A stretch of DNA of 64,000 bases, taken from the NCBI GenBank assembly GCA_003222195.1, contig QHVB01000027.1, forward strand, positions 62,001 to 126,000, in the 5' to 3' direction. Under the pieces are notes generated by a model. That model was not told the DNA's origin. It ran no database searches and was given only the letters and a program-made list of their open reading frames with translations. The stretch comes from Gemmatimonadota bacterium (GTDB taxonomy: Bacteria; Gemmatimonadota; Gemmatimonadetes; Gemmatimonadales; GWC2-71-9). The position numbers and the translations under genes are program-made. Positions within the stretch are counted from its first letter, which is position 1. Every line of letters starts with the position of its first letter. Shown in pieces: positions 42,199 to 50,441 of this stretch.

Positions 42199-42204
42199 TG
42201 CCCC

Positions 42205-42211
42205 CAAATTA
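42205..42211 (-). promoter_or_regulatory. Putative -10 element TAATTTG for the MFS gene
   Basis: TAATTTG on the minus strand, 6 nt before the ATG at 42198. The divergent HAD gene starts 8 bp beyond it. Confidence 0.4.
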
Positions 42212-42218
42212 ATGGACC

Positions 42219-42866
42219 GTGCAAATCCGGTGTGCCGCGTTTCTGTTTGACTTGGACGGGGTGCTCGTCGATTCTCGTCGCGTCGTCGAGCGCACCTGCC
42301 GCCGTTGGGCCCTCCGCCATCAGCTCGATCCTGAGCTGGTCCTGCGGATCGCGCACGGCCGGCGCTCACGCGACACGGTAAAGACCGCCGCCCCGCATCT
42401 CAACACGGAGGAAGAGGCAGCGTGGCTCGACGCCGCGGAACTCGCCGATGTCGACGGCCTGATTGCGTTAGCGGGGGCCGGGAAACTGCTGGCGACATTG
42501 CCGCCCGACCGATGGGCTGTGGTCACGTCCTGCGGACGAGCCCTGGCTGAGCGACGGCTCTCGTCCGTCGGACTTCCGCTACCGCAGACTCTCGTGACCG
42601 GTGAAGACGTGCCGCATGGCAAGCCCGCGCCTGATGGATATCTGCTGGGAGCAAGACGCCTCGGTCGAGCCGTCGCCCGGTGTATCGTGTTCGAGGATGC
42701 GCCCGCCGGTATTGCCGCTGCCCGCGCCGCGGGAGCTCAGGTGGTGGGCGTGACTTCGATGGTGGCAGCATCAGATCTGACTGGTGCGGACGCAACGATT
42801 CGCGATTTCGCCGCTCTTCACGTGCGCCCGGACGATGATGACTTTGTCGTTTCCGGTTTGTGCTAG
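42219..42866 (+). CDS. HAD-superfamily phosphatase (sugar-phosphatase-like)
   Basis: 215 residues from GTG 42219. Motif I AFLFDLDGVLVDS, motif II Ser/Thr in WAVVTSCGRA, Lys in HGKPAPDGY and motif IV VFEDAPAGIAAA: all four HAD motifs with DxD intact, and a small helical cap. Similar to hexitol or 2-deoxyglucose phosphatases; substrate unknown. It overlaps nothing; only 20 bp separate its start from the divergent MFS gene. It is followed 11 bp later by the VWA gene, whose putative -10 lies in its final codons. Confidence 0.86.
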   Translation: MQIRCAAFLFDLDGVLVDSRRVVERTCRRWALRHQLDPELVLRIAHGRRSRDTVKTAAPHLNTEEEAAWLDAAELADVDGLIALAGAGKLLATLPPDRWAVVTSCGRALAERRLSSVGLPLPQTLVTGEDVPHGKPAPDGYLLGARRLGRAVARCIVFEDAPAGIAAARAAGAQVVGVTSMVAASDLTGADATIRDFAALHVRPDDDDFVVSGLC

Positions 42867-42870
42867 ATTA
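42864..42870 (+). promoter_or_regulatory. Putative -10 element TAGATTA for the VWA gene
   Basis: TAGATTA at the stop of the HAD gene, 7 nt before the ATG at 42878. Confidence 0.4.
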
Positions 42871-42877
42871 GTGATCG

Positions 42878-44176
42878 ATGCGATACACGACCTACAGCCG
42901 CTACGTCGCCGGTCTACTCGAGACGCTCAACCTGCAAGCGTTGCTCGATCAGCTCGCCGACTTCCTGTTGCAATCTGGCTTTGCCGGCGGCCCATATTCG
43001 CACCCCTTCTGGGGCGAGTTCGGCGAGGAAGACCCCGACCGCTCACTCGACGCGCTGCGCCACGCGATTCTCCAGGCGCTGATGGATTCGGGCCAGCTCA
43101 CGCCCGAAATGCTGGGCGCCCTGCGCGGCGAATCGACCGGCGACGCCCAAAAGGACGCCGAGCTGCAGAAACAGCTGGCCGATCTGCTCGATCAGATCGT
43201 GCAGAAGCTGATCGAGGAGGGCTACCTCAACCTGCAGCAGGCGCCCAAGATGCCGGGCGCGCAGCAGCCGGTCCTCGGTCCTGGTGGCATGGCGAAAGAG
43301 GCCGCCCAACAGGTGCAGTTCAATCTGACCGATAGGGGCATCGATTTCCTCGGCTACCGGACGTTGAAGCACCTGCTCGGCAGCATTGGCAAGTCGAGCT
43401 TCGGGGCGCACGACACCGAGCATCTCGCGACCGGCGTCGAGGCCGAGGCCGCGAGCAAGCGCTACGAGTACGGCGATACGCTCAATCTCGACGTCAATGC
43501 AACCCTCTCGCACGCGCTGAAACGCGAAGGCCTCGGCGTCCCGATCAACCTCGAGTACGATGATCTGATGGTGCACCAGGCCGAGTATCGCTCGTCATCG
43601 GCGACGGTGCTGATGCTCGACTGCTCGCATTCGATGATCCTCTACGGCGAAGACCGCTTCACGCCGGCGAAGAAGGTCGCGCTGGCGCTCACCCATCTCA
43701 TTCGCACGCAGTTCCCGGGCGATACGTTGCGCGTCGTGCTGTTCCACGACACCGCAGAGGAGATCCCGATCGGCCAACTCGCGCACGCGCAGGTGGGCCC
43801 ATATCACACGAATACGACGGAAGGGTTGAAGCTGGCGCGCCGCATTCTGATGGGACAGCGCAAGGACATGCGGCAGATCATCATGATCACCGACGGCAAG
43901 CCGTCGGCGCTGACGCAGCCCGATGGTCGGATCTACGTGAATTCGATGGGCCTGGACCCACACATTTTGCAGGCGACCTACCGGGAAGTCGCGCTGTGCC
44001 GCCGCAGCGGCATCTTGATCAACACCTTCATGCTGGCGCGCGACAGGAGCCTGGTCGAGTTCGTGAAGAAGGTCTCCGCGATCTGCCGCGGCAAAGCCTA
44101 CTTCACGAACACGATGACGCTCGGCCAGTTCATTCTCATGGACTTCATGCGAAGGAAGACGCGCCGCGTCAGTTAG
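42878..44176 (+). CDS. VWA-domain protein (CoxE/ChlD-like partner of MoxR-type ATPase)
   Basis: 432 residues. The N-terminal half is helical and rich in Gln/Leu ([30 protein letters not shown]). From about residue 235 comes a von Willebrand A domain with the MIDAS metal site DCSHSM (DxSxS), a T in TEGLKL and the D in [13 protein letters not shown] proteins work with MoxR/ChlI ATPases such as the one at 37.9-39.4 kb; this gene is separated from it by four genes, one of them on the other strand. The stop shares TTAG with the convergent amtB gene. Confidence 0.88.
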   Translation: MRYTTYSRYVAGLLETLNLQALLDQLADFLLQSGFAGGPYSHPFWGEFGEEDPDRSLDALRHAILQALMDSGQLTPEMLGALRGESTGDAQKDAELQKQLADLLDQIVQKLIEEGYLNLQQAPKMPGAQQPVLGPGGMAKEAAQQVQFNLTDRGIDFLGYRTLKHLLGSIGKSSFGAHDTEHLATGVEAEAASKRYEYGDTLNLDVNATLSHALKREGLGVPINLEYDDLMVHQAEYRSSSATVLMLDCSHSMILYGEDRFTPAKKVALALTHLIRTQFPGDTLRVVLFHDTAEEIPIGQLAHAQVGPYHTNTTEGLKLARRILMGQRKDMRQIIMITDGKPSALTQPDGRIYVNSMGLDPHILQATYREVALCRRSGILINTFMLARDRSLVEFVKKVSAICRGKAYFTNTMTLGQFILMDFMRRKTRRVS

Positions 44177-45513
44177 CGCTTCTTGGCGGCACGCCGTTCG
44201 GGTTCAGGGGGCCCCGGATCCTCCGCCACGATCACGCTCTGTGCCAACGAGCTGACGCCGAGTGCCGCTTCGCCCCCGAAGTACGCTTCTTCCCCATGTT
44301 CGGTCAGATCCAACCCAATCATTTCGTCCGCAATCTGCGCCCGCGCGCCGAAGACCGCACGCACGATCGCAAGGATCACGACCGTCCCCACGGCGGCGAT
44401 GATCACCGCCGCGAGGACCGCGTAGAGCTGCACGAGCATCTGCCCCGGATTCCCCGCAAATAGCCCGTCATTGCCGGCGGGATTCGCGAGCTTCGTCGCG
44501 AAGACGCCCGTAAGCAGCGCCCCGGCGACGCCGGCAAGCCCGTGGCAGGAGAAGACGTCGAGCGAATCGTCCAAGCGGCTGCGCGAGCGCCGCTGGATCG
44601 CGAAATAGCTCACCAAGGCACACAGCACGCCGATGGCGAGTGCGGCCGGCGGCGTCACAAAGCCGGCCGCCGGCGTGATGCCCACAAGCCCGACCACCGC
44701 GCCCGTCGCAGCGCCGACCGCCGTCATCTTTCCCGTCCGCGTGGTGTCGAGCAGCGCCCAGGTGAGCACCGCCGCAGCCGCCGCGGTGTTCGTGTTCACG
44801 AACGCCAGTGCCGCGAGCCCATTCGCCGCCAACGCCGACCCCGCATTGAATCCGAACCACCCAAACCACAGCAGACCCGCGCCGATCAGGACGAGCGGCA
44901 CGTTGTGCGGTGACAGCGGCATGCGACGAAAGTCGCGGCGCGGTCCGAGGAACCGAGCGGCGACGAGTGCCGACACGCCGGCGCTGATGTGCACCACGGT
45001 GCCGCCGGCGAAATCGAGCGCGCCCATCTGCTGCAACCAGCCCCCCGCCCCCCAGACCCAGTGGGCCAGCGGGGCGTAGACCACGGTGGACCAGAGAACC
45101 AGGAATGCCAGATACGCGCGGAACCGCATCCGCTCCACGATCGCGCCCGAGATGAGCGCGGGCGTGATGATCGCGAACATCGCCTGATAGATGGCGTGCG
45201 CATGCTGCGGGATCGTGGCGGCGTAGGCCGGGTTGGGTTCGCCGCCGACGTGTCGAAACAGCACCCATTGGAGCCCGCCCAGCCAGCTCGACCCCGGCGC
45301 GAACGACAGCGAGTAACCGACGAGCACCCATTGCACGCTGATCGCGCCCATGGCCACGATGCTCATCATCATCGTGTTGAGCGAGTTCTTCGAGCGCACC
45401 AGCCCGCCGTAGAAACACGCGAGCCCGACCGTCATCAGAAGCACCAGGGCGCTCGAGGCGAGTACCCACGCGGTATCGCCGGCGGAGATTGCCGGGGGGG
45501 GCGCCTGTATCAC
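44173..45513 (-). CDS. amtB: Ammonium transporter
   Basis: 446 residues with 11 transmembrane helices. Pore twin histidines occur in VVHISAGVSA and in FSCHGLAGVAG; the gate Phe region ends MFAIITPALISGAI. AmtB conducts ammonia/ammonium in the inner membrane and is blocked by PII under nitrogen sufficiency. The C-terminal tail (ADEMIGLDLTEHGEEAYF) is the PII-contact region. It starts with GTG in the stop of the PII gene (GTGA) and ends in TTAG shared with the VWA gene. Confidence 0.95.
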   Translation of the reverse strand: MIQAPPPAISAGDTAWVLASSALVLLMTVGLACFYGGLVRSKNSLNTMMMSIVAMGAISVQWVLVGYSLSFAPGSSWLGGLQWVLFRHVGGEPNPAYAATIPQHAHAIYQAMFAIITPALISGAIVERMRFRAYLAFLVLWSTVVYAPLAHWVWGAGGWLQQMGALDFAGGTVVHISAGVSALVAARFLGPRRDFRRMPLSPHNVPLVLIGAGLLWFGWFGFNAGSALAANGLAALAFVNTNTAAAAAVLTWALLDTTRTGKMTAVGAATGAVVGLVGITPAAGFVTPPAALAIGVLCALVSYFAIQRRSRSRLDDSLDVFSCHGLAGVAGALLTGVFATKLANPAGNDGLFAGNPGQMLVQLYAVLAAVIIAAVGTVVILAIVRAVFGARAQIADEMIGLDLTEHGEEAYFGGEAALGVSSLAQSVIVAEDPGPPEPERRAAKKR

Positions 45514-45905
45514 GCTTCGTCGGCGGCGCGCAACGCCGCCTGCTGGACCTCGGTGGCGTTCACCGCGGTGAGCGCCTCATTGTTCTGCTCGCCCGTGCGA
45601 ATGCGGATCACCCGCTCGATCGGCTGGACGAAGATCTTGCCGTCTCCCACCTCTCCTGTGCGGGCGGACGACAGAATCGCGTCGATGCAGGGCTGCACGA
45701 ACGGCTCCGAACAGACCATTTCGATTTTCACTTTCTCGTGGAACTCCATGACGAGCGTGGTGCCGCGGTACTGGCTGACGATCTCGTGCTCGCCCCCATG
45801 GCCGCTCACGCGGCTCAGCGTGATGCCGGTGATGCCGGCCCGGAACAGCGCCGCCTTGACTTCCGGCACGACCTCCGGCCGCACGATCGTCGTGATCAAT
45901 TTCAT
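45510..45905 (-). CDS. glnK: Nitrogen regulatory PII protein (GlnK/GlnB family)
   Basis: 131 residues, the last 20 an extra tail. Align without gaps to E. coli GlnB: MKLITTIVRPEVVPEVKAAL, T-loop region GHGGEHEIVSQYRG, the RG at 47-48 and VKIEMV then GDGKIFVQPIERVIRIRTGE, the ATP-binding C-terminal part. Residue 51, the uridylylated Tyr of enteric PII, is Leu; residue 39, normally Gln that helps bind 2-oxoglutarate and Mg, is Glu. Tyr46 is kept. It would control the co-transcribed AmtB, but modification by GlnD at Tyr51 is not possible. ATGA overlap with the preceding gene. Confidence 0.93.
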   Translation of the reverse strand: MKLITTIVRPEVVPEVKAALFRAGITGITLSRVSGHGGEHEIVSQYRGTTLVMEFHEKVKIEMVCSEPFVQPCIDAILSSARTGEVGDGKIFVQPIERVIRIRTGEQNNEALTAVNATEVQQAALRAADEA

Positions 45906-46777
45906 CGTTGCCTCCGAGCGTCGAAGACGAGCTTCGATAAGTCGCGCACCGCCGCGTGCGCGTCGGCGTCCTTCTGAATGGCGCCGGTCAACACCACCAG
46001 GACGTATCGGCCACCGTTCGGCGGCTCGACCAAGGCGGCATCGTGATAAACGACCTGCCCGATCCACCCGGTCTTGTGATACACGGTCGTCCCCGGTGGC
46101 AGACCGGCCGGAATGCCTTCGTTGAATTGCTGCCGGCCGAGAATAGCCAGCATTTCGCGACACGACGCCGCCGACGCTGCTTTCCCGTTGGCGATGGCCG
46201 CGAGCAGCATGCCGAGGTCGCGCGCGGTCGTCGTGTTGTTAAGACCGGCGCGGTACGCTTTGTCGTCCTCGACGCCCCGCAACACCAGGATCGAATCGGC
46301 GCCGAGCGCGTGCGCGGTGGCGTTGGCGCGCTTCGCGTCGACCTTCGCGATCAGCAGGTTGGTCGCGAGATTGCTCGAAACCGTTTCCATCAGCTCGATC
46401 AGCTGGCGAATCGACGCCCACTGGCCGAGCCGCTTGTAGAGCGATGAATCGGAATCGTCCGTCACGTCGAGCCGGTACGGCGAGCTGTCGACGATCGACC
46501 GGAACGTATTCGTGATCGTCACCGAATCGTCGAGCGACAACAATCCCGCATCCCGGTCGCGGAACAGCTGGATCATCACCGGAACCTTCATCGTGCTCGC
46601 GGCGTGGAACCGCACGTCCGACCCGACGGTTAGCGAGTCGCCGGTCGTGAGATCGCGGTAGTACAACCCGACAGCGCGAGCAGGCGTTTGCAGAATCCGG
46701 GCCTGAACGCGGGCTTTCAGAGAGACATTGGGGGCTGGGGTTTGAAGCAGGATCAGCGCGAGGGAGAGCAATGCCAT
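45902..46777 (-). CDS. Class A beta-lactamase-like serine hydrolase
   Basis: 291 residues with a short signal peptide (ALLSLALILLQ). Motifs: S-T-M-K in HAASTMKVP (active Ser), S-S-N in ETVSSNLATN in place of SDN, an Omega-loop-like RGVEDDKAYRAGLNN with the Glu for E166, and K-T-G in YHKTGW. This fits the PF13354 group, which contains true beta-lactamases and D-Ala-D-Ala-binding hydrolases; resistance cannot be inferred. Its linkage to glnK and amtB is unusual. Starts 9 nt after TATCTTA. Confidence 0.85.
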   Translation of the reverse strand: MALLSLALILLQTPAPNVSLKARVQARILQTPARAVGLYYRDLTTGDSLTVGSDVRFHAASTMKVPVMIQLFRDRDAGLLSLDDSVTITNTFRSIVDSSPYRLDVTDDSDSSLYKRLGQWASIRQLIELMETVSSNLATNLLIAKVDAKRANATAHALGADSILVLRGVEDDKAYRAGLNNTTTARDLGMLLAAIANGKAASAASCREMLAILGRQQFNEGIPAGLPPGTTVYHKTGWIGQVVYHDAALVEPPNGGRYVLVVLTGAIQKDADAHAAVRDLSKLVFDARRQR

Positions 46778-46786
46778 TCTGTCACA

Positions 46787-46805
46787 TAAGATACCTTATA
46801 GATTG
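46787..46805. promoter_or_regulatory. Divergent promoter between the beta-lactamase-like gene and kgd
   Basis: The 34 bp between the two start codons hold TATCTTA (minus, 46787-46793, 9 nt before the ATG at 46777) and TAGATTG (plus, 46799-46805, 6 nt before the GTG at 46812). The two -10 elements are 5 bp apart with no space for separate -35 regions. Transcripts would have little or no leader. Confidence 0.5.
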
Positions 46806-46811
46806 CAGTTT

Positions 46812-49800
46812 GTGAGCGAATTCGTTTTCGGTACCTACGACGCCGCCTTCGTACAGGCCATGTACGAGGACTACCTGCGCGATCCTGCGTCCGTAGGTCA
46901 AGAGTGGCGTGAATTGTTTGACAACGGCAGGCTCGCAGAGTTGCCGGTGATCCCCGAACCACCTGGGGCGCGGTCCGCGGTGAGCGGTACGCGGGAAAGC
47001 ACACCGCCCCCTGCTCCAGAGCCGCCCGCGCACCCTTCGGGAGCCACGCCAATCACGGGGCCAGCAGCCCGGCTCGTCGCCAACATGACCGACTCACTGT
47101 CGGTCCCCACGGCGACCTCGTTCCGCGACATCTCGGCCACCGTTCTCGACACCCGCCGCAAGGCGCTCAACGCCCAGCTGGCCGCGACGGGCAAGAAGAT
47201 CTCCTTCACCCACCTCATCGGGTACGCGATCGTCCAGGCCGCCAAGCGCTTCCCGGTGATGACGCACACGTTCCAGGACATCGACGGCAAGCCGTACCGC
47301 GTCAATCCTGGCGCGATTGGACTCGGCCTCGCAGTGGACGTCGAGAAGAAGGACGGCAGCCGCGCGCTGGTCGTGCCGGTCATCAAGCACGCCGAAACGA
47401 TGGACTTCGCGACCTTTCATGCCGCCTACGAGGCGCTGGTCGAGAAAGCCCGCACCAACCGCCTGATGCCCGATGACTTCGCGGGCGGCACGATCCAGCT
47501 CACCAATCCCGGCACGCTGGGTACGGTCGCGTCCGTGCCGCGACTCATAAAGGGCCAGGGCTCGATCATCGCGACCGGGACGATCCGCGAAATCGCCGGC
47601 GCGAAGATCATCACTATCACCAGCACGTACGACCACCGGATCATCCAGGGCGCGGAGTCGGGGATGTTTCTTCGACACCTCGATTCCCTCCTGCAAGGCG
47701 AAGAGCGGTTCTACGAGGGAGTGACGGAGAGCCTGGCGGGAGGGGAAGCGGGACGGGGGAAGGGGGAGGGGTACACCCCAGCGCCTCCGACACCTGCGCC
47801 CGTAGCGAGCAGTCCCCCTCCCTCGTCCCCCGTCCCTCCTCCCCAACCGGGTGGAGTGGGAATCGAGGATCTTAAGCATGTAGCCGCAGCTTATGCGCTC
47901 GTCCGTGCACATCGAAATTTCGGCCACCTCGCCGCCCACCTCGACCCACTCGGCAGCGAGCCTCCGGGCGACCCGTCGCTCGACACCGGACGCCTCGGAC
48001 TCACGCCCGTGATCATGGCGCGCATTCCGGTCGAGGTGCTGCGGATCTACGTGCCCGGCAAGACGCTCGCCGAGGCGTTGCCGGCGTTGCACGCGACCTA
48101 TTGCGGCACGATCGCGTACGAGGTCGAGCACATCGGCAGACACGAAGAGCGTGTGTGGCTCCGTCAGGTGATCGAATCAGGCGAGCATCGCCGGCCGTTG
48201 TCCGCCCAGGGCAAGCGCCAACTGCTCGCCCGTCTCACCGCCGTCGAAACGCTCGAGCGGTTCCTGCACAAGGCGTATCTGGGCCAGAAGCGGTTTTCGA
48301 TCGAAGGACTCGACATGACGGTACCGATGCTCGATTTCACGCTCGAGCTCGCCGCGGCGCACGGCACGCGCAAGGCGGTCATCGGCATGGCGCACCGGGG
48401 GCGGCTCAACGTGCTGGCGCACGTCGTCAACGTGCCCTATGAGACGATCCTGGCGGAGTTCGAGGGTGGGCATCGCGAAGAGACAGCCGAATCGGAAGGC
48501 TGGAACGCCGGCACGGGCGACGTGAAGTACCACCACGGCGCCGAAGGCGTCTACAAGACCACGATCGGTAAGGACATCGCGGTCACGCTGTCACCTAATC
48601 CCAGCCATCTCGAGTCGGTCAATCCGGTCGTCGAAGGGCGGGCGCGCGCCGATCAAACCGATCGGCAGACTCCGGAGGCGAAGCACGACTGGAACGCCTC
48701 GCTGCCCGTCCTGCTGCACGGCGACGCGTCGTTCGCGGGACAGGGCGTCGTCGCCGAGACGTTCAACCTGGCGCGGCTGCAGGGCTACACAACCGGCGGC
48801 ACGATTCATCTGATTCTGAATAACCAGATCGGTTTCACCACTGAGCCGCGGGAAGCCCGCTCGACCGACTACTCCAGCGATCTCGCCAAGGGCTTTGATG
48901 TCCCGATCATCCACGTCAATGCCGACGATGCCGAAGCGTGCCTGGCGGCGGTGCGGCTCGCCTTGATGTACCGCGAGAAATTCCATGCCGACGTGGTGAT
49001 CGACCTCGTAGGCTACCGACGCTACGGCCACAACGAGGCCGACGAGCCCGCGTACACGCAGCCGGTGATGTACGAACGGATCAAGCCGACGCCCTCGGTG
49101 CGGCAGAAATACGCCGCGCAGCTCGCGAGCGAAGGCGTGGTGGACTCGCGCACCGCCGAAGCCGACGCGGAGGCTGCCTATCAACGCCTCGCCACCATCC
49201 AGCAGGCCGTCAAGTCCGGCCAGCGGGCCGAGGAACCGCAGCGCATCAAGCGTGAGAGCGCTCCCGAGCCTGCTACCGCGGTCGCCGCCGATCTCCTCAA
49301 GAAGCTCAATGACGAGCTGGTCGCGGTTCCGGACGGCTTCACCGTACATCCGAAGCTGCTCAAACAGCTGGAGCGACGGCGCGATTCGCTCACCTCAGCC
49401 GAGGGAATCGAATGGGCGCACGCGGAAGCACTCGCCCTCGCGTCGTTGCTAGTCGACGGCACACCGATCCGCCTGACGGGCCAGGACACGGAGCGCGGCA
49501 CGTTCAGCCAGCGGCACCTCGTGCTGCACGACATCCACAACGGCAACCGCCACGCGCCGATCCAGCATCTTCGGGATGCGAAGACCCCCTTCGAGCTCCA
49601 TAACAGCCCGCTGTCGGAATACGGCTGTCTCGGATTCGAATACGGCTACGCCGTCGAGGCGCAGAACGCGCTCGTGCTCTGGGAAGCGCAGTTCGGCGAT
49701 TTCGCCAACGGCGCCGAGGTGATCATCGATCAGTTCCTGATCGCCGGCCTGGCCAAGTGGGGCGAGACATCGCGCCTGACGCTGCTCCTGCCCCACGGCT

Positions 49801-50435
49801 ACGAGGGCCAGGGCCCAGAGCACTCGAGCGCCCGGCTGGAGCGGTTCCTGGCGCTCGGTGCCGAGGGCAATATCCGCGTGGCCAACTGCACGACGCCGGC
49901 GCAGTACTTCCATCTGCTGCGCCGCCAGGCGCTGCACGCCGAAATTCGGCCGCTCGTCTTGATGACGCCGAAGAGCTTGCTCCGGCTTCCCGCCGCGGCC
50001 TCGCAGGTCAATGATCTCGTGCTCGGCAAATTCAGAACGGTGCTATGGGACCGGGACCGCACCTGGCCCGAGAAAGTGACGCGGCTGGTGCTCTGCAGCG
50101 GGAAGGTTTACTACGACATCGTCGCCTCCCCGCGCCGTGCCCAGGCGCCCCAGGTGAAGATCGGACGCGTCGAGCTGCTGTATCCATTCCCGGGGAACGA
50201 GATTGGGGAATACGCGCGCCGCTATCCCAATCTCAAGGAAGTCGTCTGGGTCCAGGAAGAGCCGCGCAACATGGGCGCGCGGAAGTTCGTGCTGCCGAAG
50301 ATTCGCGATCTGCTGCCGAAGGGCGTGACCTTGCTGGACGTCTCACGGCCCGAGCGTTCGAGCCCCGCCGAGGGCTATCCCGCTGCGCACAAGGTCGAGC
50401 AGGATCGGATCGTCGCCGCCGCTTACGGCTCGTAG
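46812..50435 (+). CDS. kgd: Multifunctional 2-oxoglutarate decarboxylase/dehydrogenase E1 with succinyltransferase (E2) domain (Kgd type)
   Basis: About 1207 residues. Residues 1-40 form the E1 N-terminal peptide (SEFVFGTYDAAFVQAMYEDYL). After a Pro/Ala linker, an E2-type acyltransferase domain (about 85-300) carries DHRIIQGAESG with His275. A second low-complexity linker (310-350) leads to E1: GMAHRGRLNVLAHVV, the TPP segment GDASFAGQG (about 638) and IGFTTEPREARST. No lipoyl domain is seen. The enzyme decarboxylates 2-oxoglutarate to succinyl-CoA (or semialdehyde/2-hydroxy-3-oxoadipate) in the citric acid cycle. A TTG at 46803 is the alternative start, but it overlaps the -10 element. Confidence 0.92.
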   Translation: MSEFVFGTYDAAFVQAMYEDYLRDPASVGQEWRELFDNGRLAELPVIPEPPGARSAVSGTRESTPPPAPEPPAHPSGATPITGPAARLVANMTDSLSVPTATSFRDISATVLDTRRKALNAQLAATGKKISFTHLIGYAIVQAAKRFPVMTHTFQDIDGKPYRVNPGAIGLGLAVDVEKKDGSRALVVPVIKHAETMDFATFHAAYEALVEKARTNRLMPDDFAGGTIQLTNPGTLGTVASVPRLIKGQGSIIATGTIREIAGAKIITITSTYDHRIIQGAESGMFLRHLDSLLQGEERFYEGVTESLAGGEAGRGKGEGYTPAPPTPAPVASSPPPSSPVPPPQPGGVGIEDLKHVAAAYALVRAHRNFGHLAAHLDPLGSEPPGDPSLDTGRLGLTPVIMARIPVEVLRIYVPGKTLAEALPALHATYCGTIAYEVEHIGRHEERVWLRQVIESGEHRRPLSAQGKRQLLARLTAVETLERFLHKAYLGQKRFSIEGLDMTVPMLDFTLELAAAHGTRKAVIGMAHRGRLNVLAHVVNVPYETILAEFEGGHREETAESEGWNAGTGDVKYHHGAEGVYKTTIGKDIAVTLSPNPSHLESVNPVVEGRARADQTDRQTPEAKHDWNASLPVLLHGDASFAGQGVVAETFNLARLQGYTTGGTIHLILNNQIGFTTEPREARSTDYSSDLAKGFDVPIIHVNADDAEACLAAVRLALMYREKFHADVVIDLVGYRRYGHNEADEPAYTQPVMYERIKPTPSVRQKYAAQLASEGVVDSRTAEADAEAAYQRLATIQQAVKSGQRAEEPQRIKRESAPEPATAVAADLLKKLNDELVAVPDGFTVHPKLLKQLERRRDSLTSAEGIEWAHAEALALASLLVDGTPIRLTGQDTERGTFSQRHLVLHDIHNGNRHAPIQHLRDAKTPFELHNSPLSEYGCLGFEYGYAVEAQNALVLWEAQFGDFANGAEVIIDQFLIAGLAKWGETSRLTLLLPHGYEGQGPEHSSARLERFLALGAEGNIRVANCTTPAQYFHLLRRQALHAEIRPLVLMTPKSLLRLPAAASQVNDLVLGKFRTVLWDRDRTWPEKVTRLVLCSGKVYYDIVASPRRAQAPQVKIGRVELLYPFPGNEIGEYARRYPNLKEVVWVQEEPRNMGARKFVLPKIRDLLPKGVTLLDVSRPERSSPAEGYPAAHKVEQDRIVAAAYGS
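47740..47845. repeat. Imperfect G-rich/C-rich inverted repeat in the kgd linker
   Basis: A G-rich run of several G3-G5 tracts (47740-47772) is followed about 40 nt later by a C-rich run (47812-47845); GGGACGGGGGA in the left arm recurs as TCCCCCGTCCC on the right. The arms encode the linker between the E2 and E1 domains. The G tracts satisfy a G-quadruplex pattern on the plus strand. Confidence 0.55.
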
Positions 50436-50441
50436 TGAGCC

